Assembly: GCF_014863585.1 (NCBI RefSeq)
Contig: NZ_CP062253.1
Span: 4,180,501 to 4,244,500, forward strand
Length of the DNA: 64,000 bases
Source: Pseudomonas gozinkensis
Lineage (GTDB): Bacteria > Pseudomonadota > Gammaproteobacteria > Pseudomonadales > Pseudomonadaceae
Direction: 5' to 3'
Shown here: in pieces, positions 51,505 through 62,166 of the stretch
Numbering within the stretch: position 1 is the first letter of the stretch
Layout of the letters: every line of letters starts with the position of its first letter
The notes under the pieces: generated by a model
What the model saw: only the letters and a program-made list of their open reading frames with translations
What the model was told of the DNA's origin: nothing
The model's database searches: none
Made by a program: the position numbers and the translations under genes

Positions 51505-52206
51505 TTATTCAGAAACCAGGTTACCCTGCGCGTCGTAACTCAACCCATCGGGATACTTCACAGAACCATCTGCCCGTTGTTCGGTTCCATCAGCCCAGAC
51601 AATGCGTCCATCGAGATATTCGATTGTGCCGTCCGGCCACACAATGCGTCCGTCAGGCTGTTCGACCCTGCCGTCTGTATGCTGAATGATGCCGTCTGGA
51701 CGCGTCACTGCCGTCTGTTGCGCATTCACCAGACTTCCATCGGCCAACGTGGTGGATCCATCCGGATGACGGCTGTTTCCGATCGCGCTCAGCAGGTTGA
51801 TCAGCGCCACCGGGTCCACATTGATATTCAGCGTAGGCCACGGCATTGGCGGCCTTGCGACGGCAACAGGCTTGGTCGGCGCCACCGGTGGCTTGATTGC
51901 GGGCGAACCTGGCTTGACGGGAGCAGCAGGTTTTACCGGCGGTTTGACCGGCCGCACGGGTGGTTTCACCGGCGATACTGGAGGTTTGACTGGCGGTACT
52001 GGAGGTTTGACTGGCGGTACGGCGGGCTTCACCGGAGGCTTTGCCGGCTGCACCGGCGGCTTGACGGGCGGAACGGATGGCTTGCTCACCGGCCTGGAGG
52101 GCTGCGTAACTGCAGGCTTCGGTTTTGGCTTCGGCACAGGTGCCTTGGCCATTGCCTTTTTTACAATAAATCCATGTTTGTTATTAAGAAGAACATTAAA
52201 AGCCAT
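51505..52206 (-). CDS. Pro/Lys/Val-tract protein with C-terminal xDG heptad repeats (unknown function)
   Basis: A 233-residue protein of two low-complexity parts. Residues about 21-120 are a Pro-Lys-Val tract of units such as PPVKPPV and PVKPPV, like the extended region of TonB. After a short folded-looking bridge (123-145), residues 148-229 are a strict series of xDG units; from 170 the period is exactly 7 residues, with nine units (PDGIIQH, TDGRVEQ, PDGRIVW, PDGTIEY, LDGRIVW and on). Such G-box repeats recall the TCP10/CPAP C-terminal domain, which forms a single free-standing beta-sheet. There is no signal peptide or membrane segment. AAAGGATTTAACA precedes the ATG at 52206. AT-rich flanks suggest transfer. 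Family not recognised; function unknown. Confidence 0.75.
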   Translation of the reverse strand: MAFNVLLNNKHGFIVKKAMAKAPVPKPKPKPAVTQPSRPVSKPSVPPVKPPVQPAKPPVKPAVPPVKPPVPPVKPPVSPVKPPVRPVKPPVKPAAPVKPGSPAIKPPVAPTKPVAVARPPMPWPTLNINVDPVALINLLSAIGNSRHPDGSTTLADGSLVNAQQTAVTRPDGIIQHTDGRVEQPDGRIVWPDGTIEYLDGRIVWADGTEQRADGSVKYPDGLSYDAQGNLVSE

Positions 52207-52516
52207 TGTTAAATCCTTTTTACGAGTACAGCATCCTTGATCGACGCCATTGATTTATTTATCGAGCCAGATTTCAACTCTCGACTGCGCCCAACAATAA
52301 CCACCTCACTCCAGGCACTCAAACTTTCGCAAATACAAAATATAAACAATGCCTTGTTACAGCCATTCAGTCGGTACTTTGGTCAGTCACTGCAATGCCA
52401 ATGACATGCATCAATAAAAAACGGATCGCGGAGGAAGAATGGCCTCAACACGGTTACAGTTAAGGCATGCCGTCGCAGAACGGCACGCTTGAGCCCTGAA
52501 CCGTGAGGAACGTCGT
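52207..52516. other. AT-rich intergenic region between the xDG-repeat gene and cytochrome b561
   Basis: About 310 bases, clearly lower in GC than its neighbours. It contains ATACAAAATATAAACAATG-like stretches that could hold the promoter of the minus-strand gene, and a small inverted repeat TGCCGT..ACGGCA (52468-52485) near the downstream gene. No open frame, REP element or attachment site seen. Confidence 0.5.
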
Positions 52517-53071
52517 ATGCCGTGGACAAATTCCGAATCCCGTTACAGCACCGTGTCGATCCTGCTGCACTGGCTGATGCTGGTGCTGTTGGTGCTGGTG
52601 TACGCCAGCATGGAATTGCGCGGCCTGTTTCCCAAGGGCAGCGGCGGTCGCACGCTGATCCGCGAAGTGCATTACATGCTTGGCCTGACCGTGTTCGTGC
52701 TGGTCTGGTTTCGCCTGTTCGCCCGCAGCCTGGGCCCTGCACCGAAAATCTTCCCGGCCTCGCCACAATGGCAAACCACCCTCGCACGCTTGATGCACTC
52801 GGCCTTGTACCTGTTCATGATCAGCATGCCGATCCTCGGCTGGCTGATCACCAGCGCGGAAGGTCATCAGGTGATGTTCTACGGTTTCGACCTGCCGTTG
52901 CTGGTGAGTGAAGACAAGGTGTTCGCCAAAGACGTCGAGCACTGGCACGTGCTGATCAGCACCATCGGCTACTGGCTGATCGGCCTGCATGCGTTGGCGG
53001 GGATCTATCACCATTACGTGGTGCGCGATAACACGCTGCTGCGGATGATGCCCAAGCGCAGCCAGGGTTAA
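52517..53071 (+). CDS. Cytochrome b561 family protein
   Basis: A 184-residue di-heme b-type cytochrome with four helices. Candidate heme-ligand His are in VSILLHWLMLVLL, LIREVHYMLGLTVF, LARLMHSALYLF and ISTIGYWLIGLHALAGIYHH. It resembles the CybB-type quinol:superoxide oxidoreductase family of E. coli. It is a second member beside the one at 29598-30143, but here it stands alone. Its stop overlaps the convergent stop at 53068 of the desulfhydrase-like gene by four bases. Confidence 0.88.
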   Translation: MPWTNSESRYSTVSILLHWLMLVLLVLVYASMELRGLFPKGSGGRTLIREVHYMLGLTVFVLVWFRLFARSLGPAPKIFPASPQWQTTLARLMHSALYLFMISMPILGWLITSAEGHQVMFYGFDLPLLVSEDKVFAKDVEHWHVLISTIGYWLIGLHALAGIYHHYVVRDNTLLRMMPKRSQG

Positions 53072-53976
53072 CCGTCGAAGCCGCGCCGGCCCTGCAAGCC
53101 GCCGGTGTGGACGAAGATCAAGCGTGAACCCCGGGCAAAGTGACCCGCCTCGACCTGTTGTTTGAGCGCCAGCAAGGCCTTGCCGGTGTACAGCGGCTCG
53201 AGAGGAATGCCACTGGCCTGTTCGGTTTGCGCGATGAGCTCAAGCAGCGTCGGATCGACCTTGGCGAAACCGTCACGGCTGGCGTCGATCAGCTCGTAGC
53301 CTTCAACGTCCCCGACAATCGCCTCGACATTGGCCGCGACGCCGTGATCGTCGGGTACGGCCATTGCGCCATACACTGCATGCTGTCCTGCCTCCGCCAA
53401 CACCAATCCCGCGAGCGTGGTGCCCGTGCCACAGGCCAGCCACCAACCGTGATAGTCGTCCCAGCCGAGCTTGCCGAGTTGTTGACTGACCTGATCCTTC
53501 AATGACGCGCAACCCTGCGCCCCCGGCAAACCGCCGCCCCCTTCGGGCACCGGATGCAGCGTCGGATATTGCGCGAGCCACGATTGCCAGAACCCCGGCT
53601 CGTGCCGCGCCCGATAACCGCCGTAACCGAGCCAGTGCAGCTGCATGCCGAAGTCCTGCAGATCCCTGATTGTCGGCGTGTCCTGCGGATGCCCGCGCAA
53701 CAGCCCGACCGTCGTGAATCCCAGGCGTTTGCCGGCGGCCGCCAGCGCATGCAGATGATTGGAGTGCGCACCGCCCAGGCTGATGATGCCTTCGGCACCC
53801 GCACGGTCGGCGGCCTTGAGATGTTCGACGAGTTTGAACCACTTGTTGCCGCTGATCAGCGGATCGATCCGGTCGAGACGCAAGATCGCGACTTCAATTC
53901 CGGTGGCGGTGAGCCAGTCCAGATGAAGCGGTTCGAGGGGGGCTTGAGGTAGCCAGTCAGCGGGGGGAAGAAGCAT
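53068..53976 (-). CDS. PLP-dependent D-cysteine desulfhydrase / ACC-deaminase-like enzyme
   Basis: A 302-residue fold-type II PLP enzyme. The Schiff-base Lys is in PLISGNKWFKLVEHL, the cofactor/substrate region is SLGGAHSNHLHALAAAGKRL, and the phosphate-binding loop is LACGTGTTLAGLVL. This matches the family that contains both D-cysteine desulfhydrase and 1-aminocyclopropane-1-carboxylate deaminase. Discriminating active-site residues cannot be judged by eye, so the substrate is left open. Convergent with cytochrome b561. No partner genes. Confidence 0.85.
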   Translation of the reverse strand: MLLPPADWLPQAPLEPLHLDWLTATGIEVAILRLDRIDPLISGNKWFKLVEHLKAADRAGAEGIISLGGAHSNHLHALAAAGKRLGFTTVGLLRGHPQDTPTIRDLQDFGMQLHWLGYGGYRARHEPGFWQSWLAQYPTLHPVPEGGGGLPGAQGCASLKDQVSQQLGKLGWDDYHGWWLACGTGTTLAGLVLAEAGQHAVYGAMAVPDDHGVAANVEAIVGDVEGYELIDASRDGFAKVDPTLLELIAQTEQASGIPLEPLYTGKALLALKQQVEAGHFARGSRLIFVHTGGLQGRRGFDG

Positions 53977-54027
53977 TGGCGACTTTTCGTTCTTAACAGA
54001 GCCAGCATTCTAGTCGCTCAAAGGACG

Positions 54028-54121
54028 CCATCGCGAGCAAGCTCGCTCCCACAAGGTTCTGCTGAGCTCACAACATCTGTGAACAACGCAAAACCTGTGG
54101 GAGCGAGCTTGCTCGAGATGG
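54028..54121. repeat. REP doublet (GCGAGCTTGCTCGC family)
   Basis: Inverted arms ATCGCGAGCAAGCTCGCTCC and CCTGTGGGAGCGAGCTTGCT, about 40 bases apart, between two minus-strand genes. Confidence 0.85.
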
Positions 54122-54150
54122 TCATTGGCACGCTGAATCTGGTTGCCGCG

Positions 54151-56211
<2,061 letters not shown>

Positions 56212-56395
56212 TCACGGAAAATGCGGGAGCTCTGCGTCCCCCGTCAGTCATGTTCGACAGATTAGGAGTCGCATCGCTGTCACTCAATGACCGTAACTGA
56301 CAAGTTATTGATCCAAATGCGCAGCGCCCCTTGGCAAGCCGGGGCTGGCGCCCTACCCTGTCCGCACACCCTGTACCCGGCTGTTGTTGGATTTC

Positions 56396-57526
56396 ATGCG
56401 CAAACTTCTGTACCTGACTTTTTCCATGGCGCTCATCGCCGCGCTCACCTTCTACGCCATGTGGGCGGCTGACCGTCCGGCCGGTCATTACCTGTCGGAC
56501 CTGCGGATCAAACTCGCGGTCGATCAGGGCACCCCCGCCGACCGTGGCAACCTGCTGGGCATCCAGCCCGAGCTGTTCCCCACCGACTACCAAAGCCCCG
56601 AACGCCTGCACCGCAAGCTCGCCGCCTATTTGCAGCAGGCGCAGGATCAGGGGCTGTTGAATGATAAAACCGTGGTCATCCTGCCGGAGCATGTCGGCAC
56701 CTGGCTGATGATCAGCGGCGAAAAAGACGAGCTGTACCAGGCCGCCACCCTCGCCGAAGCGATGAACTGGCTGGCGGCGAGCAACCCGGTGCAGTTTGCT
56801 CGCGCCTGGCTTACCGCCAAGGGCAGCAGCCGTCTGGATGACGCGCACCTGCGCATGAAGTCCCGGGACATGGCCAAGGACTATCAGGCGCTGTTCGGCG
56901 GCCTGGCCAAGGAATTCCACATCACCCTGGTGGCCGGCTCGATCGTGTTGCCTGAACCGAACATCACCGATGGCCGGCTCAAGGCCGGCAGTGGCGCGCT
57001 GTACAACAGCACGGTGGTATTCGGTCGCGACGGCGCCCCGCTCGGCCAGCCACAGCGGCAGATGCGTCCGATCTTCGATCAGGACGAACCATCCAGCCCC
57101 CGCGAGGCTTCCCGGATCAATGTGGTCGACACGCCGGCCGGACGCCTCGGCGTGTTGATCGGCAACGACAGTTGGTACCCGGACAACTACCGCAAACTCG
57201 ACGAACAAGGCGCGCAGCTGATCGCGGTGCCTGCGTTTGTCGTCGGTCATGGCGTTTGGGATCAACCCTGGAAAGGTTACAAAGGCTTGAGCGTGCCGGA
57301 CTCGGTCAGCCTGAAACCGGGAGCAGTCAGTGAAGGCCAGGCCTGGCACCAACTGACCCTGACCGCGCAACCGTCGGCCAGCAAGGCGCTGGCCGGCATG
57401 AGTGTGTTTCTGCGCGGGCAGTTCTGGGACAAACCGAGTTCCGGGCAAAGTTTCCTCAGCAGCAACGGCCAGCAATTCGCCGACAGCGAAGCCCGTGGCG
57501 CACGCCTGCTGAACCTCTGGCTGTAA
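56396..57526 (+). CDS. Membrane-anchored nitrilase-fold protein lacking catalytic Cys
   Basis: A 376-residue protein with an N-terminal membrane anchor (residues 4-23) and a carbon-nitrogen-hydrolase fold. The family catalytic Glu is present (VILPEHVGTW, Glu98). The usual Cys motif (ICxD, then a Tyr/Phe-Pro) reads LGVLIGNDSWYPDNY, with Gly256 in place of Cys (codon GGC at 57161-57163). The Lys region reads QPQRQMRPIF, without an obvious Lys. The whole protein contains no Cys at all. It is therefore probably a non-catalytic, periplasmically placed binding protein, or it uses other chemistry. It ends three bases before an AraC regulator gene. Start ATG 56396 has a weak GGA site. Confidence 0.8.
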   Translation: MRKLLYLTFSMALIAALTFYAMWAADRPAGHYLSDLRIKLAVDQGTPADRGNLLGIQPELFPTDYQSPERLHRKLAAYLQQAQDQGLLNDKTVVILPEHVGTWLMISGEKDELYQAATLAEAMNWLAASNPVQFARAWLTAKGSSRLDDAHLRMKSRDMAKDYQALFGGLAKEFHITLVAGSIVLPEPNITDGRLKAGSGALYNSTVVFGRDGAPLGQPQRQMRPIFDQDEPSSPREASRINVVDTPAGRLGVLIGNDSWYPDNYRKLDEQGAQLIAVPAFVVGHGVWDQPWKGYKGLSVPDSVSLKPGAVSEGQAWHQLTLTAQPSASKALAGMSVFLRGQFWDKPSSGQSFLSSNGQQFADSEARGARLLNLWL

Positions 57527-57529
57527 TCC

Positions 57530-58570
57530 ATGAAACCGCTGCCGATGCGACTCGGAGATCTGTCGGTGGGCTTCGTCCATAGCCTGGCCGATGCCGTGCG
57601 CAGCCATGACGTCGATCCGCAGCCATTGCTCGAACAGTACGGCCTGGATGCCGCACGCCTGGCCGAAGCCGGGGCGCGTCTGTCGATCCCGCGCTACATG
57701 CGCCTGGGGCATGGCGCGATTCAGCTGACCGGCGATCCGGCACTGGGTTTGCGCATGGGCCGGCTCAGTCGACTGAGTCAGGCAGGGCTGGCGGGGGTGA
57801 CCGCCGCGCAGGCGCCGACCGCTCGTGAAGCCGCACGCTGCCTGATTCGTTTCGAACCGCTGTACGGCTCCAACTATCGCGGCCAGTCGAGTTTTCACGA
57901 AGACGCCAGCGGTGCGTGGCTGCGGTTCTACTCGATCAGCCCGTACAACGCTTACAACCGCTTTGTGGTGGATTCGATCATTGCCGGCTGGCTGCATCAG
58001 CTGTCGAGCATCAGCCCCGAGCCATTGCGTGCCGAACGGATCGAAATCGAATTCGACAGCCCGGATTATCGCGACGCTTATGCGGTGCTCGGCGATTGCC
58101 CGATACAGTTCGGCGCCGAACACAATCAACTGCGCCTGAGCCTCACCAGCCTGGCCCAACGCAACCCGGAGCATTGCCCCAGCACCTGGAAACATTTGCT
58201 CGGTTTGTGTGAACGGGAGCTCGAGCAATTGACCCGCACCCGCAGCCTGCGTGAACGCATCACGCAATTGCTCGGGCCGTTGCTCAATGGCGGCCGGGAA
58301 CCCGACCTGGAAGAAGTGGCGGCACGCTTGAAGCTGCCGACCTGGACGTTACGGCGCAAACTGGCCGAGGAAGGCACGCAGTTTCGCGCGATCCTCAATG
58401 ACACTCGCCGTGATCTGGCGATGACCTACATCCGCGACACCGAACTGGCATTCGGTGAAATCGCTTACCTGCTGGGCTTTGCCTCGGCCGAAGCTTTCCA
58501 GCGCGCCTTCAAGCGCTGGAACGGCCAGACACCGGGCGAATTTCGCCGCAGTCACCGCAAGACAGGCTGA
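57530..58570 (+). CDS. AraC-family transcriptional regulator
   Basis: A 346-residue regulator. The N-terminal domain (about 15-210) is of the arabinose-binding-like type (PF12625) found in OruR/ArgR-like regulators. The C-terminal double HTH reads LEEVAARLKLPTWTLRRKLA and DTELAFGEIAYLLGFASAEA FQRAFKRWNGQTPGEFRR. Its ATG lies three bases after the nitrilase-fold gene, so the two are cotranscribed. Its target is not obvious; the adjacent pair suggests the nitrilase-fold protein takes part in the same response. Confidence 0.9.
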   Translation: MKPLPMRLGDLSVGFVHSLADAVRSHDVDPQPLLEQYGLDAARLAEAGARLSIPRYMRLGHGAIQLTGDPALGLRMGRLSRLSQAGLAGVTAAQAPTAREAARCLIRFEPLYGSNYRGQSSFHEDASGAWLRFYSISPYNAYNRFVVDSIIAGWLHQLSSISPEPLRAERIEIEFDSPDYRDAYAVLGDCPIQFGAEHNQLRLSLTSLAQRNPEHCPSTWKHLLGLCERELEQLTRTRSLRERITQLLGPLLNGGREPDLEEVAARLKLPTWTLRRKLAEEGTQFRAILNDTRRDLAMTYIRDTELAFGEIAYLLGFASAEAFQRAFKRWNGQTPGEFRRSHRKTG

Positions 58571-58574
58571 CGCC

Positions 58575-58661
58575 TCACAGCTCGGTGGCGTCTTCCGCAG
58601 GCTCTGGTGAATCCAGTTCGTAAGCCTGGAATTCGAGCAGTTCTTCTTGATAGTCATCCAT
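58575..58661 (-). CDS. 28-residue acidic mini-protein
   Basis: A short frame read directly from the DNA: MDDYQEELLEFQAYELDSPE then PAEDATEL and a TGA stop. The ATG at 58661 is preceded by AGGGGGATTAAGTG, a strong ribosome site. The composition is very acidic (no Lys or Arg). It is tail-to-tail with the AraC gene. Very similar short proteins occur, as I recall, across pseudomonads; function unknown. Too short for usual gene finders. Confidence 0.75.
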   Translation of the reverse strand: MDDYQEELLEFQAYELDSPEPAEDATEL

Positions 58662-58828
58662 CACTTAATCCCCCTGACGCTTGCTTGAAATGGCCTGGAA
58701 CAAATGACCAGTGCCTCGAGCATAAAGTGCCCGTATGAAGGAAAAATGAAACACGGCCTTCATGAAATAAACGTAGCAGGTGGTCAGGAATTTATCGCGG
58801 GGAATTTTGAGAAGAACTCATCCATTGC

Positions 58829-58921
58829 ACTGTGGGAGCGAGCCTGCTCGCGATAGCGAACTTTCCGACACATTGATATTGATTGTGCCGACGCTATCGC
58901 GAGCAGGCTCGCTCCCACAGG
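58829..58921. repeat. REP doublet (GCGAGCCTGCTCGC variant)
   Basis: Inverted arms CTGTGGGAGCGAGCCTGCTC and GCTATCGCGAGCAGGCTCGC, about 35 bases apart, between the mini-protein and the lipoprotein gene. Confidence 0.88.
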
Positions 58922-58922
58922 T

Positions 58923-59786
58923 TTACTGCCCGGAGGCAGGCATGGCCGGAATCGGCTCGGAGGGCGGCGGTATATCCGTCGGGTTGGCCGGAGGGGTGAT
59001 GGTTTCCGTCGTGGGCGCAGGCTCGGCAACCGGTGCCGGGGTGATCGGTGCAGCTTCGGCCGGCGGTGCTACCGGCTCGGCACTGGCCGGGGCCGCTTCT
59101 GCAGGCGCTGGCGTCGGTGCAACAGCGGGTTCGGCGGCTGGCGCTGGGGCCGGGGCCGGTTCAGCCGCAGGGGCTGGAGCCAGCGGAGCCGGCGCCGCCT
59201 TGGCTTCAGGCACACCCAGGTCGGTTTTCGGTTTTTCGGTGATGTGCGCGGCTTTCTTCGCATCAGCCGGCAGGAACAGCTCGACCAGGGTGAAGAAACG
59301 CTCGTAGAACTTCTGCGACGACACGGTTTCGCTGGCGACCTTGACCATCGAATCGTCAGACGAGCCGATCGGCATCGACACCGAGCCCAACACGCCGACA
59401 CCGAGGCTGGCCGAGTTGTTGGTCTTCTTCAGCGCGTAGCGGTCCTGCAGGGCATTGGCGAACACGGTGGCATGATGGCCGGCACTGCCATCATCGGCGC
59501 ACACCACGTTGAAGCTGATCTCCAGGTGGGTTTCGCCGGTCTGCTGGAAGCTCTTGTGCCCACTGACCAGTTTCGGGTCACTGCTGGTAATGATGTAGCC
59601 CTGGCTGAGCAACGCTCGGCGGGCCGCTTCGCAACTGGCGGTGTCGGTCACCGGGTAATTGCGCGAAAAGGTGCCGGAGTCGTCGAAATTCTCATGCTCG
59701 TAGATAGGCTTGTCCTTGGAGCAGCCGGCAGCGGCGGTCAGCAACAACGCCAACCCGATGAAACGCACGGGAATAGAATTCAACAT
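58923..59786 (-). CDS. DUF2242 lipoprotein with Ala/Pro-rich tail
   Basis: A 287-residue lipoprotein. The signal ends LTAAAGCSKDKP (lipobox AAGC). Residues about 28-185 are a conserved domain of the DUF2242 type, with TASCEAARRALLSQGYIITS, VCADDGSAGHHATVFANALQ and SETVSSQKFYERFFTLVELF. The last 90 residues are a low-complexity Ala/Pro tract, which may extend through the periplasm or peptidoglycan. The tract is encoded by many GCC/CCG/GCT codons and is a likely length-variable region between strains. Single gene; function unknown. Confidence 0.85.
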   Translation of the reverse strand: MLNSIPVRFIGLALLLTAAAGCSKDKPIYEHENFDDSGTFSRNYPVTDTASCEAARRALLSQGYIITSSDPKLVSGHKSFQQTGETHLEISFNVVCADDGSAGHHATVFANALQDRYALKKTNNSASLGVGVLGSVSMPIGSSDDSMVKVASETVSSQKFYERFFTLVELFLPADAKKAAHITEKPKTDLGVPEAKAAPAPLAPAPAAEPAPAPAPAAEPAVAPTPAPAEAAPASAEPVAPPAEAAPITPAPVAEPAPTTETITPPANPTDIPPPSEPIPAMPASGQ

Positions 59787-59878
59787 TAAACATCCTGAGG
59801 GAAAACGGTCCGGGGCGTATTGTGCAACAGATCGCTGCCCCGCGGCGTATGGATTAGTGTCTTAAAACAGTTACAACT

Positions 59879-60778
59879 CTACCGGTCATGGGCGACAGGA
59901 AAAAGTCGCACCGATAAATGATCGACAAACACCCGCAATTTGGCGGTCGCGTGCCGACTTGATGGCCACAGGACCCAGAACTGCCCGACGTGCTCCAGAT
60001 GCTCATCGAGCACACGCTGCAGGCGACCCTGTTGCTGCGCCTCAACGATCATGAAGTCCGGCAGACAGGCGATGCCCATGCCCGCCAGCGCTGCATGCCT
60101 CACGGCTTCAATCGACGTACTGACCAGACGCGTCGGTAATGTCGCCTCGGAGGCACCCTCCTGGCGCTTCAGCGGCCAGGGCTCCAGTTTGCCGGTGGCG
60201 TGAAACGTATGGCGCAGGCAGGCATGCTCCGCCAGATCAGCCGGGACCAGCGGCTCGCCGCGTTCGCACAGATACGCGGGACTGGCCACCAACACCATGT
60301 GAAACTCGCCCAACGGTCGTGCCATCAATCGCGAATCTCGCGGTTTACCTGTGCGGATGACAGCATCGAAGCCTTCTTCAACCACATCCACCATACGATC
60401 GGTCAGGTCCAGATCCAGTTCGATCTGCGGGTACAGCGCCATGAATTCATTCATGACCGGCATCACCAGGTCATGCACCTGCGGCAGGCTGATCCGCAAC
60501 TTGCCGTGAGGCGCCGCTGCCGCATCGCACAACTCGAATTCGGCTGCTTCGACCTCGGCCAGAATCTTGCGGCAACGCTCAAGAAACAGCGCCCCTTCAC
60601 TGGTCAGCGTAATGCTGCGGGTGGTGCGATGAAACAACCGCACATTGAGCCGTGCTTCCAGGCGGGCGATGCTTTTGCCGACCGCCGACGAAGACACGCC
60701 CTGCAAGCGGCCGGCCTCGGTAAAACTGCGGGTTTCCGCCACCTGCACGAACACCGAAATACTGCCCAGGCTGTCCAT
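59879..60778 (-). CDS. LysR-family transcriptional regulator
   Basis: A 299-residue LysR regulator of the large AaeR/CrgA-like group. HTH: TRSFTEAGRLQGVSSSAVGK followed by IARLEARLNVRLFHRTTRSI. It is divergent from an MFS gene starting at 60901, its likely target (LysR plus exporter layout). The start ATG at 60778 gives the canonical MDSLGSISVFVQVAETRSFT. Confidence 0.9.
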   Translation of the reverse strand: MDSLGSISVFVQVAETRSFTEAGRLQGVSSSAVGKSIARLEARLNVRLFHRTTRSITLTSEGALFLERCRKILAEVEAAEFELCDAAAAPHGKLRISLPQVHDLVMPVMNEFMALYPQIELDLDLTDRMVDVVEEGFDAVIRTGKPRDSRLMARPLGEFHMVLVASPAYLCERGEPLVPADLAEHACLRHTFHATGKLEPWPLKRQEGASEATLPTRLVSTSIEAVRHAALAGMGIACLPDFMIVEAQQQGRLQRVLDEHLEHVGQFWVLWPSSRHATAKLRVFVDHLSVRLFPVAHDR

Positions 60779-60900
60779 TCTTCCCTCTCTGATTCACGAC
60801 ATTCCTGTCCGAGATGTTCGGAACCCTAACCTGTTTTTCCCGAATGTGCAGCGCCCTACCCTATGGCCTTCGTCTCCTTCGGCAAAATGGAAACCCGCCC

Positions 60901-62106
60901 ATGAACGATGCACCACTCATTTCCCCCTCACTCGCCGGCACCGCCGAGCCCGCGGAACGATTACCGCTGGGCGCGCTGCTCGCGCTGGCCACCGCCGGGT
61001 TCATCACCGTGTTGACCGAGGCGATGCCCGCCGGATTGTTGCCACAGATGAGCGCGGGGCTTGATGTCTCTCAGGCTCTGATCGGGCAACTGGTCACGCT
61101 GTACGCCATCGGTTCGATGCTGGCGGCCATTCCGCTCACCATTGCCACCCGGGGCTGGCGTCGACGCCCGCTGTTGCTGGCGGCCATTGCTGGGTTTGCC
61201 ATTGCCAACAGCATCACTGCGTTGTCGGAGCTGTACTGGCTGACCCTGGTTGCACGCTTGATCGCGGGCGTATTCGCCGGGCTGCTTTGGGCTTTACTGG
61301 CGGGATACGCGAGCCGGATGGTCGCGCCTCACCTGCAAGGCCGGGCCATTACGGTGGCCATGCTCGGGGCGCCCCTTGCGCTGTCGCTGGGCATTCCGGC
61401 CGGGACGCTGCTGGGCACGGCAGTCGGCTGGCGTCTGAGCTTCGCGATCATGACCGCGCTGACCGTGCTGCTGGTGATCTGGGTGCGCTGGCAAGTGCCG
61501 GATTTCGCCGGTGAACGCGCCGGAAAACGCTTGCCACTGCGTCAGGTGTTTACCTTGCCGGGGGTGCGACCCGTGCTGTTTGTGACTTTGTCCTACGTCG
61601 TCGCGCACAACCTTCTGTACACCTACATCGCGCCATTTCTGGAGCCATCGGGACTTGGCGTAGAAATCGACCGCGTGTTGCTGGTATTCGGCCTGGCGTC
61701 GGTGCTGAGCCTGTGGATCGTCGGCAGCCTGATTGATCGCTGGCTGCGTCAGCTGGTACTGGTCAGCGCTACGCTGTTCCTGCTGTCGGCGATCGCACTG
61801 GGCCTGTGGCGCGAATGGCCGGGCGTGATCTACACCGCCACCGCCGTTTGGGGACTGGCGTTTGGCGCGATGCCCTCGCTGTTGCAGACGGCTCTTGCGA
61901 AAACCGCCACGGAGTCTGCAGATACCGCGCAATCGATGCTGGTGACCCTGTGGAATGTCGGCATTGCCGGCGGCGGACTTGCGGGCGGTCTGCTGCTGAA
62001 CAACCTGAGCGTCGGAAGTTACCCGTGGATCGTCGGGGGTCTGTTGCTATTGACCCTGTATGCGGCTGTCAAGGCCCGGAGCCATGGCTTCCCGAACGCC
62101 GGATAG
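60901..62106 (+). CDS. MFS transporter (DHA1-like exporter)
   Basis: A 401-residue protein with 12 predicted helices. TEAMPAGLLPQMSAGLDVSQ in the first helices and loop, then LTIATRGWRRRPLLLAAIAG, place it near the AraJ/YdhP/NepI-type sugar or nucleoside exporters. The start ATG at 60901 gives a polar 25-residue N-terminus before helix 1; the 29-codon extension lies in the promoter region and is discarded. Divergent from a LysR regulator. A terminator follows, shared with ppiD. Confidence 0.88.
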   Translation: MNDAPLISPSLAGTAEPAERLPLGALLALATAGFITVLTEAMPAGLLPQMSAGLDVSQALIGQLVTLYAIGSMLAAIPLTIATRGWRRRPLLLAAIAGFAIANSITALSELYWLTLVARLIAGVFAGLLWALLAGYASRMVAPHLQGRAITVAMLGAPLALSLGIPAGTLLGTAVGWRLSFAIMTALTVLLVIWVRWQVPDFAGERAGKRLPLRQVFTLPGVRPVLFVTLSYVVAHNLLYTYIAPFLEPSGLGVEIDRVLLVFGLASVLSLWIVGSLIDRWLRQLVLVSATLFLLSAIALGLWREWPGVIYTATAVWGLAFGAMPSLLQTALAKTATESADTAQSMLVTLWNVGIAGGGLAGGLLLNNLSVGSYPWIVGGLLLLTLYAAVKARSHGFPNAG

Positions 62107-62113
62107 CGCGCAC

Positions 62114-62142
62114 AAAAAAGCCCCGGATATTCATCCGGGGCT
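62114..62142. terminator. Terminator of ppiD (and possibly the MFS gene)
   Basis: On the minus strand GCCCCGGATGAATATCCGGGGC followed by six T. It lies 25 bases after the ppiD stop and 10 after the MFS stop. Confidence 0.85.
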
Positions 62143-62166
62143 CGGGTCTTGCGGCTCAGCCAGGCA

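Noticed and set aside
51846..52146. PPVKPPV-coding stretch as a tandem DNA repeat or CRISPR-like array
   Set aside because: The repeat is at protein level with varied codons inside an intact reading frame with a ribosome site.
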